DNA of 64,000 bases from Panulirus ornatus (lineage: Eukaryota; Arthropoda; Malacostraca; Decapoda; Palinuridae): the NCBI RefSeq assembly GCF_036320965.1, contig NC_092228.1, forward strand, positions 13,417,807-13,481,806, in the 5' to 3' direction. Below the pieces are notes generated by a model that worked only from the letters and a program-made list of their open reading frames with translations, ran no database searches and was not told the DNA's origin. Numbering within the stretch: position 1 is the first letter of the stretch; each line of letters opens with the position of its first letter. This document shows, one piece after another, positions 33,430 through 46,249 of the stretch. A program made the translations under genes and the position numbers.

Positions 33430-33761
33430 TCCTCCCTCCCAGTACGAAGTGCCAAGCATGCTGCCTCACCGAACAAAGAGCATCGCCAAACACCCCGAAA
33501 AAAACCAAAGCCCCGAGGGGGTCGTGTGAGGGGGCACAAACACGTCCACCAACATGGCGGCCGAGCAGGGGTGGGAAGGGAGGGAGCTCCTGTACCTCTT
33601 GATGAACGAAAGCATATAAACGAGAGGCGCACACAGCGGTCGTGGAGGGAGATAGCGAGAGGCGACGCCAGCAAAATACTGGTGACAGTCCAATCGTCAT
33701 GCCTCTGCTCCGGAGGCGGCCGCCCGGACCTTATCTGATCCTCGTAAGGGCGAGGATGGTC
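33430..33761. other. Unique sequence, no gene seen
   Basis: GC-rich, mixed. Frames here run through neighbouring CA arrays and have no family features. Confidence 0.4.
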
Positions 33762-33802
33762 CCCCCCCCCCCCCCACACACACACACACACACACACACA
33801 CA
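33762..33802. repeat. C-run plus (CA)n
   Basis: C14 followed by (CA)n. Confidence 0.95.
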
Positions 33803-33931
33803 GCCCCACCGGGGAGGGCGGCCTCGCGGTGCGCAACACCGTCTGCACGACGCCATGCCACCCGACGACCGTCGGCAGCGCCTCAGCCGACGACGCCTCC
33901 TAACGAGGGACGCCTTCCGCCACGGGCGAGC

Positions 33932-34811
<880 letters not shown>

Positions 34812-34835
34812 ACACACACACACACACACACACAC
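34812..34835. repeat. (CA)n microsatellite
   Basis: 12 units. Confidence 0.95.
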
Positions 34836-35085
34836 TTCACTTTATTCCTCCTCATATGTGAATCCAAGCGGACGTAATCCCTCGTGTTGTTATTGTAATA
34901 TGTTTCTAACAAGGTTAACTAACCCTCTGCGCTGCGGAAGGTAACTAGACCTTTAAGGATGGGGGGGGGTTGGGGCAGGCAGGGAACGCGGCCCTACTGT
35001 CTATTGTAGTTCAGTTGAGCAACTTTACTTACCACGGCAAGACATTTCCAGGTACCCTTGAGTGTGCAGAGTTAGGTAAACACAC

Positions 35086-35525
35086 GTGTATAACACGCAA
35101 GTTACAGTGGTGGCCTGAGGAGCCCTTGCAAGTAATCAAATACCTAAACACACACTTGTTACTGGTTAGGGTCAGTGCCCTGATATATGGAGAGCACAAT
35201 GATGTATACAAGTCAACCTAAAGGGGTCGACACAGAGGGCCCGATATATTCGGTGCACACACACACACACACACACACCACAGGTTGGCTCGGTACATAC
35301 ATATACATAAGGACAGCAGAGTAATACACACACAAGTTACTAAGGAGGGCTGAGGGATCTATGTACTCGTTGAATAGACTCACATTGTAGGTTAGTGTCA
35401 GTACATATCTATATAGAAAGGAGATCAGTGTACACAGTAGGTCGCAGAGGTGGGGTGACTGACCACGGACACGATACAAAGATGCTCCTACATTACTGGT
35501 TAGGTCAGCACACACACTAACATGG
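35086..35525. repeat. ~86-bp dispersed family, diverged tandem units
   Basis: Units are marked by gtggcctgaggagccc, cagagggcccgatatattcg, ggagggctgagggatctatg and gaggtggggtgactgacc, and by ttactggttagg..cagt boxes. Two units contain (CA)n. They match the arrays at 821-1070 and 10987-11073 in order of boxes. Confidence 0.6.
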
Positions 35526-36100
35526 ACGGTAACTCATCAGCACACGAGACAAGTTCCACGCCTTTATGGGAGCAATCTACCACACGAATGCGCTTCACGG
35601 GTTCATAAAGCTTGGGTACAGGAGTAGGACATCCTGCAGGACGTCCGTGTCAACGAAGTCTTAATAAAGATTGTATCAGACGAGATCCGGAGGCGCCGGT
35701 GGAAGTTGATAATGATGGGACACTCACATCATGCTGTAGCGTGTGCTTATACAACACATCACACGTATCTTACACTTGCAGTAACTACTGTTCTGCCCGC
35801 CACATACATCAGTAGAGCCATCCTAACACTAAGGCTGTTATAACACCACATCATCTCTCCGTGTACCATGGCGCCTGCCTGGCTAATGTAAAAGCCACCA
35901 TACGATGTGTTTTCATAATCTTCTGATTTCTTCATAAGCATCGTATGGTTATGCCCAAACATAAGGACATATAAGGAGCGAGGACATTGCAGGAGGCATA
36001 TCGGCCCATGCTAAACAGGTCCCGAGTCTGTCCACCCCTACAACCTACCGCCTGAACCCATAAACACATATTGTGTCCCTGAAGAGGTGAATGATCACAA

Positions 36101-36103
<3 letters not shown>
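35526..36103. other. Unique sequence, no gene seen
   Basis: Balanced unique DNA, no recognised feature. Confidence 0.4.

Positions 36104-36144
<41 letters not shown>
36104..36144. repeat. (CT)n microsatellite
   Basis: 20 perfect units. Confidence 0.97.
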
Positions 36145-36147
<3 letters not shown>

Positions 36148-37413
36148 TCTTCGTGTTTCACTTCCCGTGTGGCTACCACCATACCCATACATCAATGAAC
36201 GAAGAGAAAACGCAAAGCCCTACACGGTCACACAGACACCCTTGTCCACTGTGGGTAACACAACCAGGCCTGCCTCCCTCCCGCCCCTCGTAACCACGGT
36301 TTATGAGGACCACCTCACCAGCCTGGCCACCGATGGACCGCCGACAGTCATTTGTACTAGAGTTTTCAAACTTTCCCTCGACTTAGTGCTCCACCGATAT
36401 TCAAAGGCAGACGGGAAGTTCCTAAAGGCTCAAACCAGACTCTTTCCACACACGGAGAGAAGACGGACACTGTCTGCCTCTCTAGCTTTGTTGGTTTATT
36501 ACAAATATGAACTCCAACTCCTTTGAGCAGAAGGGTCAGTTTAAGGGGTCAGGACAAAGGGCGTACCGTATTTCTCAAGATTTTTATGACTGTAGGGACG
36601 CTGAATCCCACATAAACTTGCCAGTTTTACCTGCATTAAGTTCCAATACTGAACCAGTTATCCCACACAACGTCCAAATAATGACAGACTGTGTTTTATA
36701 CAAATAAGGAACTATGAAATATCTTTATTGATTCCTCGATTCGACTTGATCTAAAAACGTTCGTAGCTAAGCTGAACACCTTTGCCAACTTCGCCACATA
36801 TGAAATATCAAACTTGTCATCGAGGTTCAAGAACTACATGTATTAGATACTTTGATCAACTTCGTACCAAGCGACACCTGGAGACGAAATATTTTGAGTC
36901 CTGTCAAGAGGTGAGCTTTTGAGTTCGACGAGACGTTCTCTTTGTTTTCCAGTCACGAGAGAGACTGGGAACTTCGGTGTTGGCTGTCGCCATCGACGAG
37001 TCCGTCCGGTATCAACGGTAACACCAGCAGCTCCTCCAGTAGCAGCAACAGGGGACGCCCGGGAACACAGAAATAGGGAGCCTCCAGCTGCCGCCACAGG
37101 GACGAGCGGCTGGACAACACCCACAGCCTGTGTCGCCCAGCTCGGGCAAACACCGCAACAATGTCACCACCACAAACGTTTCATTACAACGTTCCCAAAC
37201 GTTTCATTAAAGCGTCCCTTCTCCCCTCCCCCAGGCCAAAACTCTCTAGTCAACACTGAGAGTACGTCCGGTGGAAGGTGTGGTGCTGAGCCAGCTGTAG
37301 CTGCTACAGAAGGCGGGCGTGTGGGCACAGTCTGTTGACACACTTCCTCACGAACACCCTCCACCGCCTGGAACCTGCTCCGGGCTATCTCCTTCTCCAC
37401 GGCTGGCCTCCTG

Positions 37414-37416
<3 letters not shown>
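36145..37416. other. Unique sequence, no gene seen
   Basis: About 1.27 kb of balanced DNA. aacgtttcatta occurs twice (37175 and 37198), the same 12-mer as at 4765 and 4812. A 119-codon plus-strand frame (36167-36526) has no recognisable domain. Confidence 0.4.

Positions 37417-37501
<85 letters not shown>
37417..37501. repeat. (GA)n microsatellite
   Basis: About 42 perfect units. Confidence 0.98.
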
Positions 37502-37502
<1 letters not shown>

Positions 37503-37788
37503 CTCTGCCACACACCGCCCCGTTGGACGACGAAATATACACACGCCCTGAAAAAAAGGGGGCTTATTGAGACGGTTCAGGCGGGCGACGAAAAGAAGAA
37601 AAAAAGTATCACTTTTTGTGTAAAACAATGAGACACAGCAGACGAAGGATACCGAGAAATGTCCATTAGTCTGGCCTCATCACATCTGATAGCCCTACTT
37701 TCACATAATATACCGATTGTTCGTGACATTTCCTGTAATTTACCATAATAACAATATTGATTTAACATTTCCATAGAAATAACAATGA
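37502..37788. other. Short unique segment
   Basis: No feature recognised. Confidence 0.3.
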
Positions 37789-38073
37789 CGTAAGGCTCCC
37801 AAAAGTGTAAGGAAATTTGTTTCAAGTTCACCTTTTATCAACCCCATCGCGACAACGCGATTCATATCGATCATTTCGAAATTCATCGCTACGTCATATG
37901 ATTACAGTGTGGCCGTCGGCAACTCAAGGGTAGGCCGTTTTGATAACTGCTTCTTTCCCTACACGTCGAAGCTCTGGAACTTTCTATCCTCTCATGTCTT
38001 TCCCAATAGCTATAACCTGGCATATCTTAAAAGACATGGGGATGCCCCTGTTTTTCCATTTCACCTTTCATAA
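37789..38073 (+). mobile_element. Non-LTR retrotransposon relic: ORF2 C-terminus
   Basis: An open plus-strand stretch of 94 codons, from after TGA at 37786 to TAA at 38071, ends in RVGRFDNCFFPYTSKLWNFL, then SSHVFPNSYNLAYLKRHG. The pattern FFP.T..LWN.L...VFP..YNL..(F/L)K is what I know from the C-terminal tails of many invertebrate non-LTR ORF2 proteins. No RT or endonuclease motif remains, so it is a severely 5'-truncated copy. Codons are intact over the whole stretch, suggesting a relatively young insertion. A 3' UTR could follow at 38074-38105 before the (CA)n. Orientation is opposite to the 5.5-6.1 kb RT relic and the protein tail is of a different type. Clade not assigned. Confidence 0.6.
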
Positions 38074-38104
38074 TTCTATTTCAATTAAGGCCCGGGCTTA
38101 ATGT

Positions 38105-38105
<1 letters not shown>

Positions 38106-38141
<36 letters not shown>
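38106..38141. repeat. (CA)n microsatellite
   Basis: 18 perfect units. Confidence 0.97.
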
Positions 38142-38143
<2 letters not shown>

Positions 38144-39054
38144 CACTCACAGTCACAAAATCCCTGAAGAAAAAATAATTATCCGTCTTGTGTTTAGTGA
38201 AGGCACACTCCAAATACACTCCCGTTATCAAGAAAAATTAAAAAACTAAAAAATCCCGTGAACAAAATATCAATAAATAAAACAATGAATTAAATAGAAT
38301 CCTAACCAAAATAATACAATTTAAAAAAAAAGATTAAACAACATTCGACTAATTCACACACACAAAAAAAATCCCCCACAAACAAAGGCAAAAACCACTG
38401 CACAGTAACGCCAGCAAATAGAAGTAGAAAAAAAAAAATACTAAAAGACCAATGGTGGAAAGGCAGGGGTGGGCGGCGTCAGACCCTCCCCGTGGCAGTA
38501 GATCACGCGCCTGGCAGCGGGGTTGCGCTCCACCCCCTCCCCACCACCACCACACAACAAATGGCGGGATTGGAACAAAATTGAGCAATAAATACCGGAA
38601 TAATTGGCGTGCGGATAAACAATTACTTGCTTGTGTTATGGGGGAGAGGGAGGGGGAAATACTACTGTTAGTAAAAAAAAATAGTAAGGTTGGCAATATA
38701 AAACAAGGCACACCACACGACCAGTAGTTTAAATAAAAAAAAATATATCCATAAGACTTGGGCCTTGGTTTAAATTGTTCAAAGCAAACAATAAACAAGT
38801 ACATATGGGGAAAAAAAATGACAAACCAAGCATGAATGGGAGTTGCCAAGCGTGGGCAGCTGAGGGGGGTGGGGGGGGTTAAAAGATGGTGCAATCACAG
38901 CTGGAATGGTACAGTACCGTTAAGTTACGACTTGAAGGGAGGGAGGCTGGTTTGTACGGGGAACTGCCACACGAGGCGCAACCATATACATGTGAAGGGC
39001 AACGTTGCTAAATGACAACACCGACACAGATGCAACAGTGCATTACAAGCACCA
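38142..39054. other. Unique sequence with a candidate regulatory island
   Basis: A-rich 38165-38450, with many A6-A9 tracts. At 38555-38650 a compact stretch has ggaataattggcgtgcg, ggataaacaattacttgc and gagcaataaatacc, which combine forkhead-like ATAAACA and homeodomain-like AATTA cores. No gene recognised. Confidence 0.35.
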
Positions 39055-39259
<205 letters not shown>

Positions 39260-39664
39260 ATCAGGCTCTCCCACATTAGCAGGTCACCAATACACGACAG
39301 GCGGAGGCGGCGGTACTAATGACACAAGAAGAGCACGTAAAAAAAAAAGGCGGGTGGCACATCGGGGAGCAGCGCCGCGCTACCAAACTCCCGCCAATTA
39401 CTTGCTGCTGCTGCTGCCATGCCACACCGACGGATCCTTCTGGCCCACGCTAACGCATGCCATCCAACTTCCTGACGACTGGAATGAGTTCGGACGCACC
39501 CCGAGACGTCGCACCAGCTTAGACGAGCACACGCATTTACCTCCTGCTGCCTCCACACTCCATCCAAGCCTTGTCCGTCCTGCCTGACTACACTCGCCGA
39601 ATTTACATTTATTTTTTTTACGACTCCGAAAACGAAAGGGTAAACACATGGTGGTACTCAGTGC
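39260..39664. other. Unique sequence, no gene seen
   Basis: A-rich run at 39340-39347, otherwise balanced. No recognised feature. Confidence 0.4.
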
Positions 39665-40205
39665 CTGTAATGTTAGCTCTGACGTCTGGCGAGGACGAGA
39701 GAGGAACTGTAATGTTAGCTCTGCCGTCTGGCGAGGACGAGAGAACCGTTATGTTAGCTTTGCCGTCTCGCAAGGACGAAAGAGGAACTGTAATGTTAGC
39801 TTTGCCGTCTGGCGAGGACGAGAGAGGAACTGTAATGTTAGCTCTGCCGTCTGGCGAGGCCGAGAGAACTGTTATGTTAGCTCTGCCGTCTGGCGAGGAC
39901 GAAAGAGGAACTGTATTGTTAGCTTTGCCGTCTGGCGAGGACGAGAGAGGAACTGTAATATTAGCTCTGCCGTCTGGCGAGGCCGAGAGAACTGTTATGT
40001 TAGCTCTGCCGTCTGGCGAGGACGAAAGAGGAACTGTATTGTTAGCTTTGCCGTCTGGCGAGGACGAAAGAGGAACTGTATTGTTAGCTCTGCCGTCTGG
40101 CGAGGACGAAAGAACTATGTTAGCTTTTTGCCGTCTGGCGAGGCCGAGAGAACTGTCATGATAGCGTTGCCGTCTCGCGAGGACGAAAGAGCCAAGTCTC
40201 GTGTG
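39665..40205. repeat. 39/42-bp minisatellite, about 13 copies
   Basis: The unit gttagctctgccgtctggcg followed by aggacgagag comes in a 42-bp form (ending aggaactgtaat) and a 39-bp form (ending aactgttat). Both are multiples of three, so a repeated LALPSGEDERGTVM-type frame stays open on the plus strand. A TTTT insertion at about 40121 breaks it. I consider the frame an artefact. Confidence 0.95.
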
Positions 40206-40282
40206 TAAAAAAAAAAAAAAGGATTCTAGTAAAAGATAGTGGCGAGGGGAGGGAGGGAAGGGGAGTAACTTTTTTTTTTTCA

Positions 40283-41010
40283 AAGGCACAAGCTGGGAGC
40301 TATGATCTTGTAAAAGAGGGAGTAAAACACCCGATTCTAGGAAAAGAAATCGGCTGGGACCTAGGTTCCTGCAAGAGATGCTGGGTAGGAACCAGTATCT
40401 TGTAAAAGATGGTGGGTACGAACCGATATCTTGTAAAAGATGGTGGGTACGAACCGATATCTTGTAAAAGATGGTGGGTACGAACCGATATCTTGTAAAA
40501 GAGGGTGGGTACGAACCGATATCTTGTAAAAGATGGTGGGTACGAACCGATATCTTGTAAAAGATGGTGGGTACGAACCGATATCTTGTAAAAGATGGTG
40601 GGTACGAACCGATATCTTGTAAAAGATGGTGGGTACGAACCGATATCTTGTAAAAGATGGTGGGTACGAACCGATATCTTGTAAAAGATGGTTGGTAAGA
40701 ACCAGTATTTTGTAAATAATGGTGGGTAGGAACCGGTATCTTTTGTAAATGATGGTGAGTAGGACCCGATATCTCGTAAAAGATGGTTGGTAGGAACTGA
40801 TATCCTGTAAAAGATGGTGGGCAGGAACTGGCATCCTGTAAAAGATGGTGGGCAGGAACTGGCATCCTGTAAAAGATGGTGGGCAGGAACTGGCATCCTT
40901 GTAAAAACACGCGGGAAAGGAGAAACAGGCTTCTTGTAAAAGATGGAGGCTGAGAACAGCATTTTTCATCTTTTTGTAAATGACGGTGGAAGGAAAGTAG
41001 TTCCTTGTAA
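40283..41010. repeat. 31-bp minisatellite, about 23 copies
   Basis: gatggtgggtacgaaccgat plus atcttgtaaaa. The central ten copies (40400-40690) are nearly identical and the edges are diverged, as expected if expansion acts in the middle. The 31-bp period cycles frames, so all three minus-strand frames are open. Confidence 0.97.
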
Positions 41011-41302
41011 AAGATGAGTTCAGCGACGCAGAACCTGTTGGAGCGGCACGTGTTGCTGCAGCCAGAAGGGGACTGACCCAGGCCCCGCCCGCGCCCACTG
41101 CAGTGGGCTGAGCCTCAAAACCCCTAAAGACTGGTTGGTCGTTGGCGCCGGCCGGTGAGCCGAATCGTATCTACTGTTGTGATACACGAAAATCAAGCTC
41201 ACATCTTCTCTGAGCTGGGTCGGGTTTTGAAGTTAAGAGGAGTTTACAGGAAAAAGTTTCCTACACACACGGAATTTCTGTCTCTGTTTTCTTTATATAT
41301 AA
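41011..41302. other. Short unique segment
   Basis: No feature recognised. Confidence 0.3.
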
Positions 41303-41421
41303 TTACCATTATTCATTATCATTATTATCATTATCATCTTATCTTATCATCATTATCATTATTATCATATCTATCATTATTACTATATTATTATCTATTC
41401 ATTATTTACAATAATAATAAA

Positions 41422-41452
<31 letters not shown>

Positions 41453-41482
41453 CATTATTATTATTACTATCATTATTATCAG
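41303..41482. repeat. (ATT/ATC)n trinucleotide array
   Basis: Interrupted ATT and ATC triplets. Confidence 0.95.
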
Positions 41483-42697
41483 CTATGTTCCCCACAGGAG
41501 AGAAATCTATCGACTTCGTTCTTTTAGATATCTCATTCCGTAGGACGACAACAGTTTTCCGTTTTTCCCCCTCATTTCTCATGGCAACTTTTACCACCAC
41601 AACATTAAGTCAAGGCCAGTGTCGAAGGTCTTGTGAACTCAGGGCTATAGTGAACATGTAGTGAAAATAAGAATATAGTGATCGACCATGTGGCTGTTGT
41701 GAAGACGTGGTACAGATAAGGCTATAGTGAACACACGAGTGTAGTGGAGAGGTCGTCAAACAACATAGCACTCCAAAGGAGTCAACATTTCTCGGCACTT
41801 CGCTGTCTCCGCCTAGAATTTATGAGGCAAGTCATTAAACTCAATGTTCATCTGAGAAGGTGAACGCTGAATGGACGTAATCGCGTCGCTGTATACGATA
41901 CAGCGCCTACCGTGGCGCAGATTGGGAGGGATGCGTAAGGGAGAGAGCTGTGGTGTGGACAGTGGGAATCAGAGGGAGTGGGGAGAGGAAGGGAGGAAGG
42001 AAGCCGTGCTGGGGCAAGCCCAACGAAACCCGTGTCAAGTCGGCCGTCGCTCCTCAAACTTATAATAACCGGGAATATTCATTGTGGTGTCGACCATACC
42101 CTACTCCTCCCTCCCTAGTCTCCTCTCCCTGCCTCGTTCCCCTCATTCCCTAACGTCCTCTCCCTTTCCCCACCCTGCCTCGCCTCCTCACACCCTCTCC
42201 CTCCCTGCACGGCTTCGTATTCCTCTATAACCAGCCAGGCATCACAAGACGCAGACACATTACCATCGTATCGCACGCGAAGACATACAAAAATACGAGG
42301 GAGTCATTGCGTCAAGAGGACCTTACCTTACCTTCAGCGGGTGCAAGGCCGAGCAAGCAAGCGTCACGTCTTCAGAGGATCCGGTAATCTGGATCGAACC
42401 AATATCAAGACATCCACAAGGAGAGGACTACTTACAGGACTCGCATTATATCCAGGCTTCGTGCGTACACAACATCCTTCAAGATGTACGCAAATTCTGA
42501 GCCCTCCTCACCAAACATATAAAGGTCATTCACGGTGCACTATGCCAGCCAAATATGACAACCACGAAAAACTACTTATATCACCCAGACTCTCTTTCCT
42601 GGGGCGCTGATCGGGAGAGGTATGTGTACATATTCAGAAAACATCAGAAAGCAACGTCCCTCTTTCTACCACTCGAAAATCATTTCCTATCGGAAGG

Positions 42698-42700
<3 letters not shown>
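41483..42700. other. Unique sequence, no gene seen
   Basis: About 1.2 kb of mixed DNA. ggctatagtgaacac/-catg boxes at 41643 and 41721 mark a weak ~78-bp duplication. ccttaccttaccttc at 42323 is the reverse of the GGTAAGG word. No coding family recognised. Confidence 0.4.

Positions 42701-42739
<39 letters not shown>
42701..42739. repeat. (CA)n microsatellite
   Basis: About 19 units, followed at 42774-42785 by a run of 12 G. Confidence 0.97.
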
Positions 42740-42741
<2 letters not shown>

Positions 42742-43131
42742 TACGATGAACACTTCGTGAATAAGCAGCAGGTGGGGGGGGGGGGCAAAATCATCGAACG
42801 TCCGCGCAAATGCACTAAAAAAAAAACACTGAAACAAGTGTACCTCATCAACCAAGGTTACAGAAGGAGAGTCAGGCCTGCGGGCCGGTGCGCCTCAAAA
42901 CAATGCCTGAATGAGGAGGAGAGAAGCAACACGTGCAAACCTGGTCCTATTACGACCCGAGTGCTGAGGTGGGAGGGGCAAACAATGAGCCTAAAACCTT
43001 AAGTGAAGGTAAGGCGCGAGACGACCATAGTGACAAAAGAGAGAGAGAGAGACTCACACACAGTGGCGTCGGGCGGGCAAACAGAGGTGACGGTAAGAGA
43101 GGAGAGGGTTAGCATCACCACCACCACCATC

Positions 43132-43133
<2 letters not shown>
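42740..43133. other. Unique sequence, no gene seen
   Basis: No feature recognised apart from the G12 run and a short GA tract at 43038-43052. Confidence 0.35.

Positions 43134-43200
<67 letters not shown>
43134..43200. repeat. (GA)n microsatellite
   Basis: About 33 perfect units. Confidence 0.98.
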
Positions 43201-43203
<3 letters not shown>

Positions 43204-43254
43204 AACAAAGACAGTGAGAGTTGCGGGGGTGGGTGGTAGGGTAGGGTCGTGTAA

Positions 43255-43276
43255 GGGTGGGTAGGGTAGGGTAGGG
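43255..43276 (+). other. Candidate G-quadruplex motif
   Basis: gggtgggtagggtagggtag continuing into another GGG gives five G3 runs separated by T or TA, fitting the G3N1-7 pattern. The repeat unit is GGGTA, not the arthropod TTAGG telomere unit. Confidence 0.7.
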
Positions 43277-43480
43277 CAGCCATACCCCTCCCCCTGGCCT
43301 GTTCTTAGTCTCCTCAAACAGTATTCATGTCCGGATCTGAATTCATTATTGATTTATTGAACTCCGGCCGCGTGTATGGTGGGGGAGGGACGGAGAGGAC
43401 GGGAGAGGCCAAGTGTCATATGCAAAGTGATCTGAGGACGGGAGTAGTAGTGGTGGTGGTAGGGCTGGGGAGAGGAGAGG

Positions 43481-43484
<4 letters not shown>

Positions 43485-43527
<43 letters not shown>
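43485..43527. repeat. (GA)n microsatellite
   Basis: About 20 units, preceded by three GGAGA pentamers. Confidence 0.97.
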
Positions 43528-43530
<3 letters not shown>

Positions 43531-43638
43531 AGTATGGGTGGGGTGGAGGCATGACAGATGGTTGTTGTGAGACGAAAGAATATGAAAATTGGATAACCCG
43601 CCAAAGACAGCACGGACGACTCAAAACTCGTAAGACTG

Positions 43639-43783
<145 letters not shown>

Positions 43784-44060
43784 CCCTGGGGATAGGAGAG
43801 AAAAAATGCTTCCCACGTATTCCCTTACGCCCAACAACACAACGGGAAGAACCCTCCCCTAAGCACGACCTTACTGCCCCTAGGTACGATTTACCTGACC
43901 TTTTAGCCCGACCTTTTGAGATAAGTTCAGGTTCAAGGCCACTCCCTCACACCTGAGGGTCGCACAGTTCCCTTCTTCGCTTTGACGGGAAAACAAACAC
44001 TGGGACGACCACACTTGTGTACGTCCGACCCTGTATAAGGCAACCTCTTCATTTCACTTA

Positions 44061-44260
44061 CCTTCTTCTCCTCCTCCTCCTCTTCTTCTTCTTCTTCTCC
44101 TTCTTCTTCTTCTTCCTCTTCTTCTTCTCTTTATCATCATTACTATCGTTATCATTACTACTGCCATTATTATCAGTAATATTATCATCAATATCAATAT
44201 CATCATTAATACTACAACTACATCTACTACTACTACCACTACTACTACTACTACTACTAC

Positions 44261-44295
<35 letters not shown>

Positions 44296-44302
44296 GTAAC
44301 TA
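44061..44302. repeat. Polypyrimidine (TTC/TCC)n then (ATT/ATC/ACT)n array
   Basis: 44061-44131 is a near-pure pyrimidine TTC/TCC tract. It continues as ATC/ATT triplets, then CTA and AAT triplets to 44302. Confidence 0.95.
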
Positions 44303-44335
44303 ATAAAATTAAAGATAATAAACTAGTGCCGAGAC

Positions 44336-44337
<2 letters not shown>

Positions 44338-44392
<55 letters not shown>
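44338..44392. repeat. (GA)n microsatellite
   Basis: About 27 perfect units. Confidence 0.98.
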
Positions 44393-44393
<1 letters not shown>

Positions 44394-44601
44394 AGGAGCA
44401 CTAAGACCTCCATAAGGCCTGGGAGGTGAGAGTACTGAGGCCTGGTGCACCCACAGAGAGCACTTGCTTGGGACGGTTCCAAATGACAAGACTAACTAAC
44501 TAACTAACGTGATGCCACAAGTGGCAGAACTGGACAAGAGCCCGGGCAACATCTGGGGCGAATTCGTAAGACAAACTATACACATAGTGTACAAATGGGT
44601 C

Positions 44602-44664
44602 TCTCTCTCTGTCTGTCTGTCTTTCTCTCTCTCTCTCTCTCACACACACACATACACACACACT
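44602..44664. repeat. (CT)n/(TCTG)n-(CA)n compound microsatellite
   Basis: CT tract interrupted by CTGT units, then (CA)n. Confidence 0.95.
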
Positions 44665-44726
44665 AGTGTCAGCAGCAGCTCCCCCTGCCACTTTGAACGT
44701 CGCCTCTACAGCTTCGAAGTGCCTCC

Positions 44727-44731
<5 letters not shown>

Positions 44732-44795
<64 letters not shown>
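44732..44795. repeat. (CT)n microsatellite
   Basis: About 32 perfect units. Confidence 0.98.
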
Positions 44796-44797
<2 letters not shown>

Positions 44798-45461
44798 TTC
44801 CATATCCATCCCTCTCCTTCGTGCCTCCCTCTCCCCTGCCCTCTTCCGTCGTCCTCCCTCTCTCGCCATCACTTCCCATCTCCGCGCCCCGTGCCGTCTC
44901 TCGCTATATCCCAACACCCCCCGAGGGCGGTAAGGAGGCCCTGGCCTCTTTAAATAAAACCCTGGGCCATAAAGAGCGTATTTTTAAGGGCCCCTGGAGA
45001 GCTGCGAGCCCCGGCAGCAGATCCCCACAAGGTCTGACGGAGGGGAAGGGGGATCGGAGAAGACATATTGAAGGCGTCGCGCAAAATATCTACATGGCCA
45101 GGGCTAATTCATTTTCCATTTCTCTCCTCCTTTCACAGACTAGAAATGGAAGGCAAACAGCCGCGGGTGTTTGGTTCTAGAGCAGCCTGGAACACAGGTC
45201 GAGGCACCGGGATGAATCAGTGTGTCCTCGTCTTAATAACACGACGGTGCGGCCTCGACCAATCTCCTCCTCGAAACAGTGCCGTCAGAAGATACCACGT
45301 CCTCCTCCTCCTCCTCCCGCAAGACCCCGACCCCAGGCAGGGCAGGACCCGACTATCTACCTACCTACCTACCCCAGCAAGGCATCAGAATTGCCAACGA
45401 TACACGTCAGCCCCCTGACACACTAGCTTGACTCTTGGTTTGGCCACGATCGTAAATAACG

Positions 45462-45464
<3 letters not shown>
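44796..45464. other. Unique block with candidate enhancer and splice acceptor
   Basis: 44930-45110 is balanced unique DNA with ctctttaaataaaaccctgg, gggccataaagagcg (a TTTATGG-type Hox/caudal core on the other strand) and gggctaattcatttt. At 45132 a 25-nt pyrimidine-rich tract ends in cag, preceded by ctaat, a good match to a 3' splice site. The plus frame after it stays open to 45418 (MEGKQPRVFGSRAAWNTGRG and on) but has no known domain. Confidence 0.3.

Positions 45465-45542
<78 letters not shown>
45465..45542. repeat. (CT)n microsatellite
   Basis: 39 perfect units. Confidence 0.98.
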
Positions 45543-45544
<2 letters not shown>

Positions 45545-45693
45545 CGCGGACCAGAATCTAATAAGTAAGAATATTGAGGAACCAGCACTATCTGAGGGAG
45601 CGAAACCAGCGAGGAGGGAGGGCACCGCGCGCCCCTCCTCCCCGCCACCTCCTTCCCCCGACAAATTCAACATATCCATTTCTCCAGAAAAAA

Positions 45694-45696
<3 letters not shown>

Positions 45697-45762
<66 letters not shown>
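45697..45762. repeat. (TA)n microsatellite
   Basis: About 33 perfect units. Confidence 0.98.
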
Positions 45763-45765
<3 letters not shown>

Positions 45766-45898
45766 GAATTTCCAGACAGCTTTCCTCATAGCATCACCGT
45801 CCATAAAAATATCATCTCAGCTATGGATAAATAAACACAAGGTTATCATAAATAATCTTGACGCGAAAAACCAGAAACATTAGAATCTCTCGATAAAA

Positions 45899-45899
45899 C

Positions 45900-45959
<60 letters not shown>

Positions 45960-46040
45960 AACACACAACACAAACACACACACAAACACACAACACAAAC
46001 ACACACAAACACAAAACACACACACACAACACACACTTGA
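45899..46040. repeat. (CA)n microsatellite, degenerating to the right
   Basis: Perfect CA to 45956, then CA blocks separated by AA/ACAA interruptions. Confidence 0.97.
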
Positions 46041-46249
46041 CCAGTCTACTTTATTTAAATACTATGGAAAAAAAATCTTTAAAAAATCTTGACGAAGATC
46101 CTACCCTATCTCCCAAGCCCCTACAGTAGGTCAGGTCAGCTCCACACTGGGGGAAGGGGGGGGGGGCTATAATGATCTCTTCCCTGGCGAACACAGGGCA
46201 GGGCAGGACTCGCTTACAAACAAAGGCGACATCATCATCATCGTAGCTC

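Noticed and set aside
39618..40910. 430-codon minus-strand frame across two minisatellites
   Set aside because: It joins two unrelated arrays; both parts repeat short peptides dictated by the DNA repeat.
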